Positions 17,251 through 25,725 of a stretch of 64,000 nt of DNA are shown here, piece by piece. The notes below the pieces were generated by a model. The model had not been told where the DNA came from, made no database searches, and saw only the letters and a list, made by a program, of their open reading frames with translations. Position numbers and translations under genes: made by a program. Position 1 is the first letter of the stretch. Each line of letters begins with the position of its first letter. The stretch covers positions 620,001-684,000 of the forward strand of contig NZ_FXUE01000002.1 in NCBI RefSeq assembly GCF_900182935.1, given 5' to 3'. This stretch comes from Fibrobacter sp. UWB10 (GTDB lineage Bacteria; Fibrobacterota; Fibrobacteria; Fibrobacterales; Fibrobacteraceae).

Positions 17251-18777
17251 ATGGCGAATTTTGGTCATGTTTACTTGATTGGTGCAGGTCCTGGCGATCC
17301 GGGACTCTTGACGATTCGCGGAAAAGAAATTCTGGAATGCGCCGACGTGGTGGTGTACGACCGCCTGGTTTCTCCGGCGATTCTTGGAATGTGCAATTCA
17401 AAGGCGAAGATGGTCGATGTGGGCAAAATGCCGACGCACCACAAGGTGAAACAGTCTGAAATCAACAAACTCTTGGTGCAATTTGCGCAGGAATACCCGC
17501 AGGGCATTATTGCTCGCTTGAAGGGTGGTGATCCGTTCGTGTTCGGGCGTGGTGGCGAAGAAGCTTTGGAACTGGTGGCGGCTGGCGTTGAATTTGATGT
17601 GGTTCCGGGCATTACTTCGGCCATTTCGGTGCCAGCTTATGCGGGCATTCCCGTAAGCCATCGCGGCATTGCAACAAGTTTCCACATTATCACGGGCCAC
17701 GAAAAGGCTGAATCGAATGGCGAACTTTCGCTGGACTTTGAAAATCTCGCGAAGTGCCAGGGTACACTCATTTTCTTGATGGGCATTGCCAACATGGACT
17801 TTATCGCCAAGCGCCTTGTGGAATGCGGCAAGGACCCGAAAACTCCGCTTGCTTTTATCGAAAAGGGAACCACGCCGTACCAGCGCACGGTCGTGGCGAC
17901 GCTTGAAACAGCGGGGGAGACGATTGTTCGCGAAAATGTGACAGCTCCCGCGATTACGATTATGGGCGGTGTCGTTGAACTGGGCAAGACGCTCGCTTGG
18001 AAAAAGAATTTGCCGCTTTCGGGCAAACGCCTGGTGGTGACTCGCGCCGCCAAGCAGGCCAGCGGAATTACAGCCCGCCTTACGGCCCTCGGTGCCGAAG
18101 TCATCGAGACTCCGATGATTGAAACGCGCGCGGTTGAAGGCTCGTTCAATTGGGCTGACCTCGCGAATTTCGACATTCTCGCTTTCACAAGCACGAACGG
18201 TGTTGAATCTTTCTTTACGCAGTTGCTTGCTTCTGGCAATGACATTCGCATTCTAGCTGGCAAGAAAATTGCAAGTGTGGGGAAGATTACCGAAAAGAAA
18301 TTGCTGGAATATGGCATTCGCTGCGATTACGTGCCCGAAGACCATACCGGTGAAGGCCTTGGAAAACTGCTGCGAGATGTGGTTGATAAAGGCGAATTGG
18401 ACGCATCCCGCATCTTGTTGCTTCAAGGCAATCTCGCTGATGACACCCTGTTGAAACTTTTACCGCAGGCTGTGCGCTGGGTCGTTTACGAAACGCTCCC
18501 GGTGGCTGAACTCCCTGAATGGAAGCGTGAAGCGGTTGAATCTGCCGATGCCATCGTCTTTGCCAGCACCAGTGCCGTCGAGAATTACGTTAAACTCATG
18601 CCCCAAAGCACCGACGGTGCGACCTCATACCCCGTACCTCACACCTCTTTTTGCATCGGTCGTATGACGGAATCTGCAGCCCGCAAGCATGGTTTTGAAA
18701 CCGTTACCTCCGACGAAACCACCATGGATTCCCTCGTCAAGAAAATCGCGGAATATTACGCAGGGGAGCGCGCATAA
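17251..18777 (+). CDS. cobA-hemD: Bifunctional uroporphyrinogen-III C-methyltransferase / uroporphyrinogen-III synthase
   Basis: Residues 1-245 are SUMT/CobA: VYLIGAGPGDPGLLT, YDRLVS, LKGGDPFVFGRGGEE and the VPGITSAISVPAYAGIPVSHRG motif for S-adenosylmethionine-dependent methylation at C2 and C7. Residues 255-508 are HemD (KRLVVTRAAKQASGITARL..., AFTSTNGVESFF), closing hydroxymethylbilane to uroporphyrinogen III. The fused enzyme channels tetrapyrrole to precorrin-2, the siroheme branch point. The stop overlaps the next ATG (TAATGA). Confidence 0.95.
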   Translation: MANFGHVYLIGAGPGDPGLLTIRGKEILECADVVVYDRLVSPAILGMCNSKAKMVDVGKMPTHHKVKQSEINKLLVQFAQEYPQGIIARLKGGDPFVFGRGGEEALELVAAGVEFDVVPGITSAISVPAYAGIPVSHRGIATSFHIITGHEKAESNGELSLDFENLAKCQGTLIFLMGIANMDFIAKRLVECGKDPKTPLAFIEKGTTPYQRTVVATLETAGETIVRENVTAPAITIMGGVVELGKTLAWKKNLPLSGKRLVVTRAAKQASGITARLTALGAEVIETPMIETRAVEGSFNWADLANFDILAFTSTNGVESFFTQLLASGNDIRILAGKKIASVGKITEKKLLEYGIRCDYVPEDHTGEGLGKLLRDVVDKGELDASRILLLQGNLADDTLLKLLPQAVRWVVYETLPVAELPEWKREAVESADAIVFASTSAVENYVKLMPQSTDGATSYPVPHTSFCIGRMTESAARKHGFETVTSDETTMDSLVKKIAEYYAGERA

Positions 18778-19706
18778 TGAAGGCAATTCTGATTATCGCG
18801 CATCACTGCATTTTGCCGGGGGCTTACAAGGGCTTCGAAGAAATCATGGATAAATTGCACCATGATTTGCCCGGCACGCGCGTGGCAAGTACGAGCCTGT
18901 TGGATTTGGAAAATGACTTGCGTACGCTCTTGCGCGAAGATGTGGAATCGGTGACGCTTTTGCCGTACTTGTTGCTGAATGGTCAGCATACCAAGAACGA
19001 TGTGCCCAAGGTCGTGGCACACCTGCAGGCTGAATTCCCTCAGATTCCGATTACGCTTTTGCCTTGCCTCGGCGACTGGAAAGAATTTGCCGATATGGTG
19101 GTTGCTGGAGTCCGTAGCGCGCAAATAGACGAGAGAACGCCCGCTGATGCGGGCTACAGACGAAAGACGAAAGAAAATGAGTCTTGTCAGAATAATCTCT
19201 CGTCTCCCGCCTCTCGTCTCTCGTCTAAGCCAAACCTCTTCTCCATCGAACTGAATCTCGAAGGCAAGAATGTTCTGGTGGTAGGCGGTGGCCGCATTGC
19301 CCTTCGCAAGGTCAAAACGCTTTTGCCCACGGGGGCCCGCATTACCGTAGTCGCCCCGCAGTTCGACCCGGAATTCGCAACATTGTCGTCCGTAACCTTG
19401 ATTAATCGCCCATATGAGCAGCTCGACCTTCGCGGAATCTTTATGGTCTTTATTTGCACCGACCAGCCCGCGGTCAATGCTCAAGTGTCTAACGATGCTC
19501 ACGCCCGCCGTATTCTGGTGAATAATGCCTGCGACTACCTCGATGGCGACTTTATTGTGCCTGCCCGCATGGATTTTGGCGAAAATATCGCCGTTACGGT
19601 TTCTACGCAGGGCCGTGCCCCCTCGCTCGCCAAGAAACTTAAACAGAAAATCCAGACCGAATGGGCCGAAGGCCTTGAACAGATTGAGCGGGATTTTTTG
19701 TTATAA
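18777..19706 (+). CDS. CbiX-type chelatase fused to precorrin-2 dehydrogenase (SirC)
   Basis: Residues 1-116 resemble a single-domain CbiX/SirB chelatase (LIIAHHCILPG, LLPYLLLNGQHTKNDVP), which inserts Fe2+ or Co2+ into sirohydrochlorin. Residues 155-309 are the NAD-dependent precorrin-2 dehydrogenase (NVLVVGGGRIALRKVKTLL, MVFICTDQPAVN, DFIVPARMDFG). Together they convert precorrin-2 to siroheme, as CysG and SirABC do elsewhere. The roughly 35-residue linker is translated from a hairpin-bearing repeat insert (19127-19227). The ATG overlaps the cobA-hemD stop. Confidence 0.87.
   Translation: MKAILIIAHHCILPGAYKGFEEIMDKLHHDLPGTRVASTSLLDLENDLRTLLREDVESVTLLPYLLLNGQHTKNDVPKVVAHLQAEFPQIPITLLPCLGDWKEFADMVVAGVRSAQIDERTPADAGYRRKTKENESCQNNLSSPASRLSSKPNLFSIELNLEGKNVLVVGGGRIALRKVKTLLPTGARITVVAPQFDPEFATLSSVTLINRPYEQLDLRGIFMVFICTDQPAVNAQVSNDAHARRILVNNACDYLDGDFIVPARMDFGENIAVTVSTQGRAPSLAKKLKQKIQTEWAEGLEQIERDFLL
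19127..19227. repeat. Palindromic AGACGAGAGA-type repeat inserted in frame within the chelatase-dehydrogenase gene
   Basis: AGACGAGAGA at 19127-19136 is complemented by TCTCTCGTCT at 19196-19205, with further TCTCGTCT copies to 19226. Between them is a perfect hairpin GCCCGC-TGAT-GCGGGC at 19139-19154. The insert is read in frame as an inter-domain linker. Confidence 0.7.
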
Positions 19707-19726
19707 TTTAAAACGGAGGTGAAAAT

Positions 19727-20698
19727 ATGATTATCCGTCCTCGTCGTTTACGCAAGAATGTAACTATCCGCAACATGGTGGCCGAAACCGCCGTGAATCC
19801 CGATGCTCTCGTATACCCGATGTTCGTGGTCGAGGGGGAGAATGTCAAGGAAGAAATTCCTTCGATGCCGGGACAGTATCGTTTTTCGATTGACGCTATT
19901 CTGACTGAACTTGAAGAATGCGTTAAACTTGGAATCAAGTCGATTTTGTTGTTCGGTATTCCTAGCTTTAAAGATGAATTGGCTTCGTCTGCTTATGACG
20001 ATGATGGCATTGTGCAGCGTGCGGTTCGCTCAATTAAGGCGCATTTTCCGGACTTGTACGTGATTACGGATGTTTGCCTTTGTGAATACATGAGCCATGG
20101 TCACTGCGGAATTGTCAAAGAAGACGGCGATGTCGATAACGACCCGACACTTGAACTTTTGGCAAAGACAGCGCTTTCGCATGCTGAAGCCGGTGCCGAC
20201 ATGGTTGCCCCCTCTGACATGATGGATGGCCGTGTGGCTGCAATTCGTGAAAAACTGGATGAAAATGGTTTCACGAATTTGCCGATTATGGCGTACAGTG
20301 CCAAGTTTGCAAGTGCTTATTATGGCCCGTTCCGCGATGCCGCTGATTCTGCTCCGCATTTTGGTGACCGCAAGAGTTACCAGATGGATGTTCGCAATGG
20401 TCGCGAAGCCCTGCACGAAGTGGAACTTGATTTGGAAGAAGGAGCCGATATCGTGATGGTTAAGCCTGGGCTTGCCTTCCTCGATATTTTGCGTGAAACG
20501 GCTGAAATGAGCAATGTGCCAGTGGCCGTTTACAACGTGAGTGGCGAGTATTCCATGGTGAAGGCGGCGGCCCAAAATGGTTGGATCAATGAAGATGCGA
20601 TTATCCGTGAAAACTTGATTGCTTTCAAGCGTGCCGGTGCCGATATCATCATTACTTACCATGCCAAAGAAGCCCTTGAAAAGGGCCTTTTGAAATAG
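19727..20698 (+). CDS. hemB: Porphobilinogen synthase (delta-aminolevulinate dehydratase)
   Basis: The 323-residue enzyme condenses two 5-aminolevulinate molecules to porphobilinogen. Visible motifs are the cysteine-type zinc site [14 protein letters not shown], the active-site lysine regions [17 protein letters not shown] and [11 protein letters not shown], and [12 protein letters not shown] strong ribosome-binding site (GGAGGTG at 19713-19719) lies before the ATG. It follows the siroheme fusion gene by 20 bp and ends before a palindromic probable terminator, so it closes that operon. Confidence 0.97.
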   Translation: MIIRPRRLRKNVTIRNMVAETAVNPDALVYPMFVVEGENVKEEIPSMPGQYRFSIDAILTELEECVKLGIKSILLFGIPSFKDELASSAYDDDGIVQRAVRSIKAHFPDLYVITDVCLCEYMSHGHCGIVKEDGDVDNDPTLELLAKTALSHAEAGADMVAPSDMMDGRVAAIREKLDENGFTNLPIMAYSAKFASAYYGPFRDAADSAPHFGDRKSYQMDVRNGREALHEVELDLEEGADIVMVKPGLAFLDILRETAEMSNVPVAVYNVSGEYSMVKAAAQNGWINEDAIIRENLIAFKRAGADIIITYHAKEALEKGLLK

Positions 20699-20760
20699 AA
20701 TTTGTTCTAACTTATTGCTAAACAATAGTTTAGATAAATTTTTTCAAAAAAGTGCAATTA

Positions 20761-20782
20761 TGATATAAATCACACTTTTAAG
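20761..20782. promoter_or_regulatory. CRP/FNR-like palindrome (TATGA-N6-TCACA)
   Basis: TGATATAAATCA at 20761-20772 is identical to the site at 53549-53560. In context it is TATGA-TATAAA-TCACA, one mismatch from the CRP-type consensus TGTGA-N6-TCACA. It lies 62 nt upstream of the TATATTTG motif of the small lipoprotein gene. Confidence 0.35.
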
Positions 20783-20796
20783 TGTGATTTTGTAAT
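20767..20796 (+). terminator. Hairpin after hemB, probable terminator
   Basis: A perfect 11-bp inverted repeat (AAATCACACTT / AAGTGTGATTT) with a TT centre is followed by T-rich sequence. It lies 69 bp after the hemB stop. It overlaps the CRP/FNR-like site, so it could also be an operator. Confidence 0.55.
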
Positions 20797-20833
20797 TTGT
20801 TTAATTTTTATTAACTTTGTATAAAAATGGTAT

Positions 20834-20841
20834 TATATTTG
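20834..20841 (+). promoter_or_regulatory. TAnnTTTG promoter-like motif
   Basis: TATATTTG lies 47 nt upstream of the ATG at 20889; TTTG occurs 14 bp further upstream. Confidence 0.5.
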
Positions 20842-20888
20842 TAGTGTCGTTTTAGATAAAACGCACATAAATAAAAATGGAGAATAAA

Positions 20889-21272
20889 ATGAAAAAGTTG
20901 ATGCTCGCTGCCGCTTTCGGCGCTGCTGCTATCCTCACCGCTTGTGGCGATGATTCCTCTTCTAACGCTTCTGGTTCTTCCAAGACTCAGCTCGACGGCA
21001 AGTCTGTTGTTTCTTGCGACGTGGTTAGGACCATTGCTGGTATTGAAAGCCATTCTTGCCATGCTATCGCCGCTGATGACGCTGGCGTTGACGCTTTCTT
21101 GGCCAAGTGCGGCGCAAATAACGAATTCGACACGGCTGTTTATACTCCGGGTCAGGGTTGCACGGGTGCTGTGCTTGCTTGCGATACGCAGGAAGGCGGC
21201 CAGGTGGAATACTTCTACGATGACGCTTCCGCTCATTTCGGTTGCGAAGGCGTTGGCCCGCACAACTTCTAA
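20889..21272 (+). CDS. Small secreted lipoprotein, Cys-rich
   Basis: The chosen ATG (20889) has GGAG six bases upstream; another ATG at 20877 overlaps this site. The 127-residue protein has a lipoprotein signal (lipobox LTAC) followed by a Ser-rich DDSSSNASGSS linker and about 95 residues with six Cys, likely disulfide-bonded (VSCDVV, HSCHAI, AKCGANN, QGCTGAVLACDT, FGCEGVG). No known domain recognised. It stands alone between terminators with its own promoter-like motif, which suggests individual regulation. Confidence 0.8.
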   Translation: MKKLMLAAAFGAAAILTACGDDSSSNASGSSKTQLDGKSVVSCDVVRTIAGIESHSCHAIAADDAGVDAFLAKCGANNEFDTAVYTPGQGCTGAVLACDTQEGGQVEYFYDDASAHFGCEGVGPHNF

Positions 21273-21308
21273 TATCTATTGAGCATTAGGTATTTTTTTA
21301 CGGAAGGT

Positions 21309-21330
21309 CCGGCCCTCGGGTCGGATTTTC
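21309..21330 (+). terminator. Rho-independent terminator
   Basis: The stem TCCGGCCC / GGGTCGGA (one G-T pair) is followed directly by TTTTC and then TATTTTTG. The T tract merges with the promoter-like motif of hemL. Confidence 0.7.
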
Positions 21331-21338
21331 TATTTTTG
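21331..21338 (+). promoter_or_regulatory. TAnnTTTG promoter-like motif, leaderless spacing (hemL)
   Basis: TATTTTTG ends 5 nt before the hemL ATG at 21344. Confidence 0.4.
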
Positions 21339-21343
21339 GTGGC

Positions 21344-22630
21344 ATGAATCATTCTTTGAGTGAAAAACTTTTTGCCGAAGCCAAGAACTTAATGCCGGGT
21401 GGCGTGAATAGCCCGGTGCGTGCCTATAGCAATGTGGGGGCAACGCCTCCGTTTATCAAGCGTGCTAAGGGTAGCCACATTTATGATGTTGATGGTAACG
21501 ATTACATCGACTACGTGGGCAGTTGGGGCCCGATGCTTTTGGGACATGCTCATGAAGCCGTGATTAAGGCGGTGGCCGATACGGCCCAGAATGGCCTTAG
21601 CTTTGGTGCACCCTGCGGACTGGAATCGGAACTTGCGAAGCTCGTGATGGAGCTTGTGCCGAGTGTCGAGATGATTCGCATGGTGAACAGCGGCACCGAA
21701 GCCACCATGAGTGCGATTCGTGCGGCGCGTGGTTTCACGGGCCGCGACAAGATTGTCAAGTTTGAAGGTTGTTACCACGGCCATAGCGATAGCTTGCTGA
21801 TTAAGGCGGGCTCGGGGATGCTTACCACCGGTAAGCCGAGCAGCAAAGGTGTGCCGGCGGATTTGGCTAAGTATACGCTGACGCTGCAATACAATGACGT
21901 GGCCGGCGTCCATGAGTTATTCGATAAGATTGGCGACGAGATTGCAGGCGTCATTGTAGAACCCGTGGCCGGGAATATGGGCGTGGTGCCCGCGAAGCCG
22001 GAATTTTTGCAGGCGCTTTCCGAAGAAACCAAGAAGCATGGCGCGCTCTTGATTGTGGATGAAGTCATGACGGGTTTCCGCGTCGGAATTCACTGCGCTC
22101 AGGGCTTGTACGGAATTAAGCCGGATCTTACGACTTTCGGTAAGATTATCGGCGGTGGCATGCCGGTGGGCGCTTATGGCGGCCGCTTGGATGTGATGCA
22201 GCAGATTGCGCCTCTCGGTGGAATTTACCAGGCGGGTACGTTGTCGGGTAATCCGGTGGCGATGGCGGCAGGCCTTGCCACGATGCGCGAATTGAATTCG
22301 CACCCTGAATATTATGTTCGTGCCGAAAATAGCACTAAGAAGTTGATTGCAGGCCTTGAAGAGGCTGCAAAGTTGGCCGGAATTCCGCTGGCCACGAACC
22401 AGGTGGGTTCCATGGGTTGTATCTTCTTTACCGAAGGTCCCGTCACCTGCTTTGTCGATGTGCAAAAGTCCAACTTGGATTTGTTCCGCCGCTACTTCCT
22501 TGGAATGCTCGACGAAGGCATTTACCTTGCCCCGAGCCAGTTTGAGGCGATTTTCGTGAGTGCGGCTCATACCGACGATGATATCGACCGTACCATTGAA
22601 GCTGCCCGCAAGGTTTTCAAGTCGCTGTAA
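21344..22630 (+). CDS. hemL: Glutamate-1-semialdehyde 2,1-aminomutase
   Basis: The 428-residue PLP enzyme has the PLP-binding lysine in [18 protein letters not shown], the aminomutase signature [20 protein letters not shown] and EGCYHGHSD. It converts glutamate-1-semialdehyde to 5-aminolevulinate, the substrate of HemB, and marks the C5 pathway from glutamyl-tRNA. Glutamyl-tRNA reductase (hemA) and hemC are not in this window. No Shine-Dalgarno is seen; a promoter-like motif ends 5 nt before the ATG. Confidence 0.97.
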   Translation: MNHSLSEKLFAEAKNLMPGGVNSPVRAYSNVGATPPFIKRAKGSHIYDVDGNDYIDYVGSWGPMLLGHAHEAVIKAVADTAQNGLSFGAPCGLESELAKLVMELVPSVEMIRMVNSGTEATMSAIRAARGFTGRDKIVKFEGCYHGHSDSLLIKAGSGMLTTGKPSSKGVPADLAKYTLTLQYNDVAGVHELFDKIGDEIAGVIVEPVAGNMGVVPAKPEFLQALSEETKKHGALLIVDEVMTGFRVGIHCAQGLYGIKPDLTTFGKIIGGGMPVGAYGGRLDVMQQIAPLGGIYQAGTLSGNPVAMAAGLATMRELNSHPEYYVRAENSTKKLIAGLEEAAKLAGIPLATNQVGSMGCIFFTEGPVTCFVDVQKSNLDLFRRYFLGMLDEGIYLAPSQFEAIFVSAAHTDDDIDRTIEAARKVFKSL

Positions 22631-22634
22631 TTTC

Positions 22635-22642
22635 TATTTTTG
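22635..22642 (+). promoter_or_regulatory. TAnnTTTG promoter-like motif upstream of the radical SAM gene
   Basis: TATTTTTG begins 5 bp after the hemL stop and ends 24 nt before the ATG at 22667; a GAGG Shine-Dalgarno lies between. Confidence 0.4.
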
Positions 22643-22666
22643 GGCTCTGAAAAATTGAGGTTCTGA

Positions 22667-23656
22667 ATGATTGTATCTTGGATGACCACCAACAAGTGTA
22701 ACTTGACCTGCAAGCACTGCTACCAGGACGCAGGCGAGAACAAGGCTGCCGAACTCACGACCGCCGAGGCCATGAAGCTGATTGACGAAATCGCGAGGGC
22801 GGGGTTCAAGATTATGATCTTTAGCGGTGGCGAGCCCATGACCCGCCCAGACATTGTGGAGCTTGTCGCGCACGCCTCGAGCAAGGGACTTCGCCCGGTT
22901 TTTGGTACCAACGGTACGCTCATTACCCATGATTTGGCTTTTAAGCTGAAGGCTGCCGGTGCTATGGCTATGGGTATCAGCATTGACAGTATCGATCATG
23001 ACCGTCACAATGATTTTCGCGGCCTTCCGAATGCCTTCGAACTCACGATGATGGGTATCGAAAACTGCAAGGCTGCAGGCCTCCCGTTCCAGATTCATAC
23101 GACGATTATGGACTGGAACCAGAACGAAATTTTCGACATTATGGACTGGGTCAAAGAAATTGGTGCCGTAAACCACCAGATTTTCTTCTTGATTCCCGTG
23201 GGTCGCGGCAAGGAAATTGAAGGTCACGCTCTCCGCGTTGCTGAATACGAAGGTCTGCTCCGCAAGATTATGGAAAAGAGCCGCACCCTCGGCATCCCGG
23301 TGAAGCCCACTTGCGCTCCGCAGTTCCTGCGCATTGCTGACCAGCTCGATATCAAGACGCGTTACAGCCGTGGTTGCCTCGCTGGCTTGGATTACTGCAT
23401 CGTAAGCCCGATAGGTAAGGTGCGCCCCTGCGCCTACATGATGGAAGAAGCGGGCGATGTACACGACACGCCTTTCGATGAAATTTGGGCGAATGCCGAA
23501 GTGTTCAAGAAGCTCCGCACCAAGGCCTATGCCGGAGCCTGCGGCAAGTGCAAGTTCAACGACCGCTGTGGCGGTTGCCGCGCCCGTGCTGCCTACTATC
23601 ACGACGGCGACTACATGCAAGAAGACTCGTATTGCGCTTACGGGAGAGGCCTGTGA
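22667..23656 (+). CDS. Radical SAM/SPASM protein of the NirJ2/AhbD type (haem-related)
   Basis: The 329-residue protein opens with the radical SAM cluster motif CNLTCKHC and the SAM-binding FSGGEPMTRPD, and ends with a SPASM-like Cys set (CLAGLDYC, CGKCKFNDRCGGCRARAAYYH, DSYCAYG). This pattern matches NirJ2 and AhbD proteins, which remove or modify side chains of siroheme-derived tetrapyrroles (AhbD makes protohaem from iron-coproporphyrin). Neighbouring hemL and the siroheme genes support a haem role. The two families are close, so the exact reaction is open. Its stop overlaps the tadA GTG. Confidence 0.85.
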   Translation: MIVSWMTTNKCNLTCKHCYQDAGENKAAELTTAEAMKLIDEIARAGFKIMIFSGGEPMTRPDIVELVAHASSKGLRPVFGTNGTLITHDLAFKLKAAGAMAMGISIDSIDHDRHNDFRGLPNAFELTMMGIENCKAAGLPFQIHTTIMDWNQNEIFDIMDWVKEIGAVNHQIFFLIPVGRGKEIEGHALRVAEYEGLLRKIMEKSRTLGIPVKPTCAPQFLRIADQLDIKTRYSRGCLAGLDYCIVSPIGKVRPCAYMMEEAGDVHDTPFDEIWANAEVFKKLRTKAYAGACGKCKFNDRCGGCRARAAYYHDGDYMQEDSYCAYGRGL

Positions 23657-24147
23657 GTTTCACCGCCGACGATGAAAAATATATGCGCATGGCGCTTCGC
23701 GAGGCCGAAAAAGCCTTTGACGAAGGGGAAATCCCTATCGGTTGCGTCATCGTAAAAGATGGCGCTGTCATTGGTAAGGGCCATAACCAGATTGAAATGC
23801 TCAAGGATGCCACAGCCCATGCCGAAATCTTGTCGATTGGAACGGCTGCAAGTGCCCTCGACAATTGGCGCCTGGAAGGTTGTACTTTATATGTAACGCT
23901 AGAGCCTTGTCCGATGTGCGCAGGAGCTATTTTGAACAGCCGAATCAGCCGTGTGGTCTATGGTTCTCCGGATACCCGTTTTGGCGGCTGCGGCACGACA
24001 ATTGACGTCATTACGAATAACGCGCTCAAACGCGAAGTCGAAGTGGTTGGGGGACTCCTTGCCGACGAATGTTTGGGCATTTTGAAGGCTTTTTTCCAAA
24101 AGATGCGGCTACAAAAAGGTGATAGCGGCAACAAGGGAATTAGTTAA
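23653..24147 (+). CDS. tadA: tRNA-specific adenosine deaminase
   Basis: The GTG start (23653) overlaps the previous stop and is preceded by GGGAGAGG. The 164-residue protein has the cytidine-deaminase fold motifs HAE (residues 56-58, catalytic Glu) and PCPMC (85-89), which bind zinc, plus SRISRVVYGSPD. It deaminates A34 to inosine in tRNA-Arg(ACG). The tail after FFQKM (about residue 150) is a short basic extension. Confidence 0.95.
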   Translation: MSFTADDEKYMRMALREAEKAFDEGEIPIGCVIVKDGAVIGKGHNQIEMLKDATAHAEILSIGTAASALDNWRLEGCTLYVTLEPCPMCAGAILNSRISRVVYGSPDTRFGGCGTTIDVITNNALKREVEVVGGLLADECLGILKAFFQKMRLQKGDSGNKGIS

Positions 24148-24162
24148 TACTATATTCTGCAT

Positions 24163-24993
24163 ATGAATTTCTTTAAGTTTTTTGCGAGCGCTAGCGCTCT
24201 TTTTGCCCTGTGTGCCTGTGATGGTAATGAGTTCGTTCTTACGTTCAACACCCAGAACGCTCCCCAGCAGACATATTTCCTTGAATCTTCTTTGAATGCA
24301 ATCTTGCCGACGACGGATTCCGTGTCTGGAACGCCCGAAGCAATGAATACGCATCTCAGTGTTCGTGCGACCAATTCTCTTTTGACCGCTTACGACGATG
24401 GTTCTGCCAAGTTCCAGCTTAAAATTGACTCGGTAGACTACAAGTCTGATAAGCGTACGGTCGAAGAATTCAGCAGCATGGAACGCTACATGTCCACCGA
24501 ACATTTCCAGTTCAAGATGGCTAAAGATGGCGATATTCGCGATGCTGTTATCGAAGACTCCGTGATGCTCGGAACCGAGGCTCTGGATTTGATTCGCATT
24601 TTCCTCAAAGTCCAGCCGCTTTTGCCGGGCAAACCGGTCAAACTGGGCGAAACTTGGGACCGTCAGGTCGAAATTCCGGGTACATCTAAAAAGACGGTGG
24701 TGTACAAGTCCTTTACGCTCGAAGACCATTATGTTCATGATGGTGTCCAGATGGCCAAGATTGGCATGAACATCAAGTACAAGGAACTTGCTGATTCGAC
24801 CTCTGACTTGCGCATGGAAAGCAAAGGCTTTATCGTGGGTACGGGTACAATCCTGTTCGACATGACGCATGGTGCTATTTCGAATGTGAAAATGGAATTG
24901 ACTGGCGACCTGAGTGTAAACGATATTGTTGCCGACAACGTGATTCCCGATATGCATGTGATTCAGAAAATCAAGCTGAGGAGTGAATTTTGA
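24163..24993 (+). CDS. Hypothetical lipoprotein, first gene of the stator operon
   Basis: The 276-residue protein has a lipoprotein signal (MNFFKFFASASALFALCAC; lipobox LCAC, Cys near 19). The mature part is beta-rich with even charge (FQLKIDSVDYKSD, GFIVGTGTILFDM, NVKMELTGDLSV) and resembles periplasmic beta-sandwich lipoproteins, but I cannot name the family. It overlaps the next start by 4 bp (TTGA), which ties it to the downstream operon. No Shine-Dalgarno; TATATTCT lies just upstream. Confidence 0.75.
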   Translation: MNFFKFFASASALFALCACDGNEFVLTFNTQNAPQQTYFLESSLNAILPTTDSVSGTPEAMNTHLSVRATNSLLTAYDDGSAKFQLKIDSVDYKSDKRTVEEFSSMERYMSTEHFQFKMAKDGDIRDAVIEDSVMLGTEALDLIRIFLKVQPLLPGKPVKLGETWDRQVEIPGTSKKTVVYKSFTLEDHYVHDGVQMAKIGMNIKYKELADSTSDLRMESKGFIVGTGTILFDMTHGAISNVKMELTGDLSVNDIVADNVIPDMHVIQKIKLRSEF

Positions 24994-25715
24994 TTTTAGA
25001 CTTTAAGAAATGGTCAGGACTTGCCTTAGCGACGTTCTTATTTGTTGGTGCCGCGGTTGCGGGGGAGATGCCTTTCCCGCCGATTGAAAATGGCAAGGTA
25101 AAACTAGTGGTGGCGGATAGCCCTTATTTGCTGGAACAGGGTGCTGTTTTTTCGGCAAAGGATACCTTGGAAATTGAACCGGGTGTAACGGTCTTGATGG
25201 GCGAATATGCAAAGCTCATGTTCCGTGGCTCCGTCAAAATTATCGGTACCGACGCTGCTCCCGTGGTGTTCAAGAGCGCTGATTCGCTCAAGAGCTGGAA
25301 CGGTCTTCATTTTGTGTCGGCGAACAAGCCGTTTGAAATCAAGAACCTGGTTGTTGAAAATGCATTCCGCAATACGGTGTTCCGCTCTAAGGGCATTTTC
25401 GAAAACGTGAAGTTCGTGAACAACTACTACGGCCTTTGGATTGACGATGTGCCCGAAGTATTCCTTGCTCGTTGCGAATTCGTGCGCAACCGCTTTGCCC
25501 TTTCGATTCGCGCCGGCCAGGTGGTGTCTGCCGATACCAAGATCAGCGACAACGTTTATGGCCTTTACCTGGAACCGGGTGGAAAGTTCGATGGCGACAA
25601 GAGCTTGATTAAGGATAATCTTGAAGCCGATGTGCGTAACGAAGCCGAAGAACTTGCCGCACAGGGCAAGCGCGTGAACAGGAATATCTGGCACCGTATC
25701 GAAACCTCTTTCTAA
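24990..25715 (+). CDS. Exported right-handed beta-helix-like protein
   Basis: The TTG start is preceded by GAGGAG at good spacing and overlaps the upstream stop. The 241-residue protein has a signal peptide (cleavage after AVAG, about residue 25) and then repeated short strands typical of parallel beta-helix proteins (IEPGVTVLMGEYAKLMFRG, GIFENVKFVNNYYGLWIDD, VFLARCEFVRNRFALSI, TKISDNVYGLYLE). Likely periplasmic or surface exposed; ligand unknown. It lies 10 bp before the cytosolic gene of the stator cluster. Confidence 0.72.
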   Translation: MILDFKKWSGLALATFLFVGAAVAGEMPFPPIENGKVKLVVADSPYLLEQGAVFSAKDTLEIEPGVTVLMGEYAKLMFRGSVKIIGTDAAPVVFKSADSLKSWNGLHFVSANKPFEIKNLVVENAFRNTVFRSKGIFENVKFVNNYYGLWIDDVPEVFLARCEFVRNRFALSIRAGQVVSADTKISDNVYGLYLEPGGKFDGDKSLIKDNLEADVRNEAEELAAQGKRVNRNIWHRIETSF

Positions 25716-25725
25716 GGAATCTTTA

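Noticed and set aside
23485-23652. Long N-terminal extension of tadA within the radical SAM gene
   Set aside because: It would overlap another gene in a different frame; GTG at 23653 has a Shine-Dalgarno and matches TadA length.
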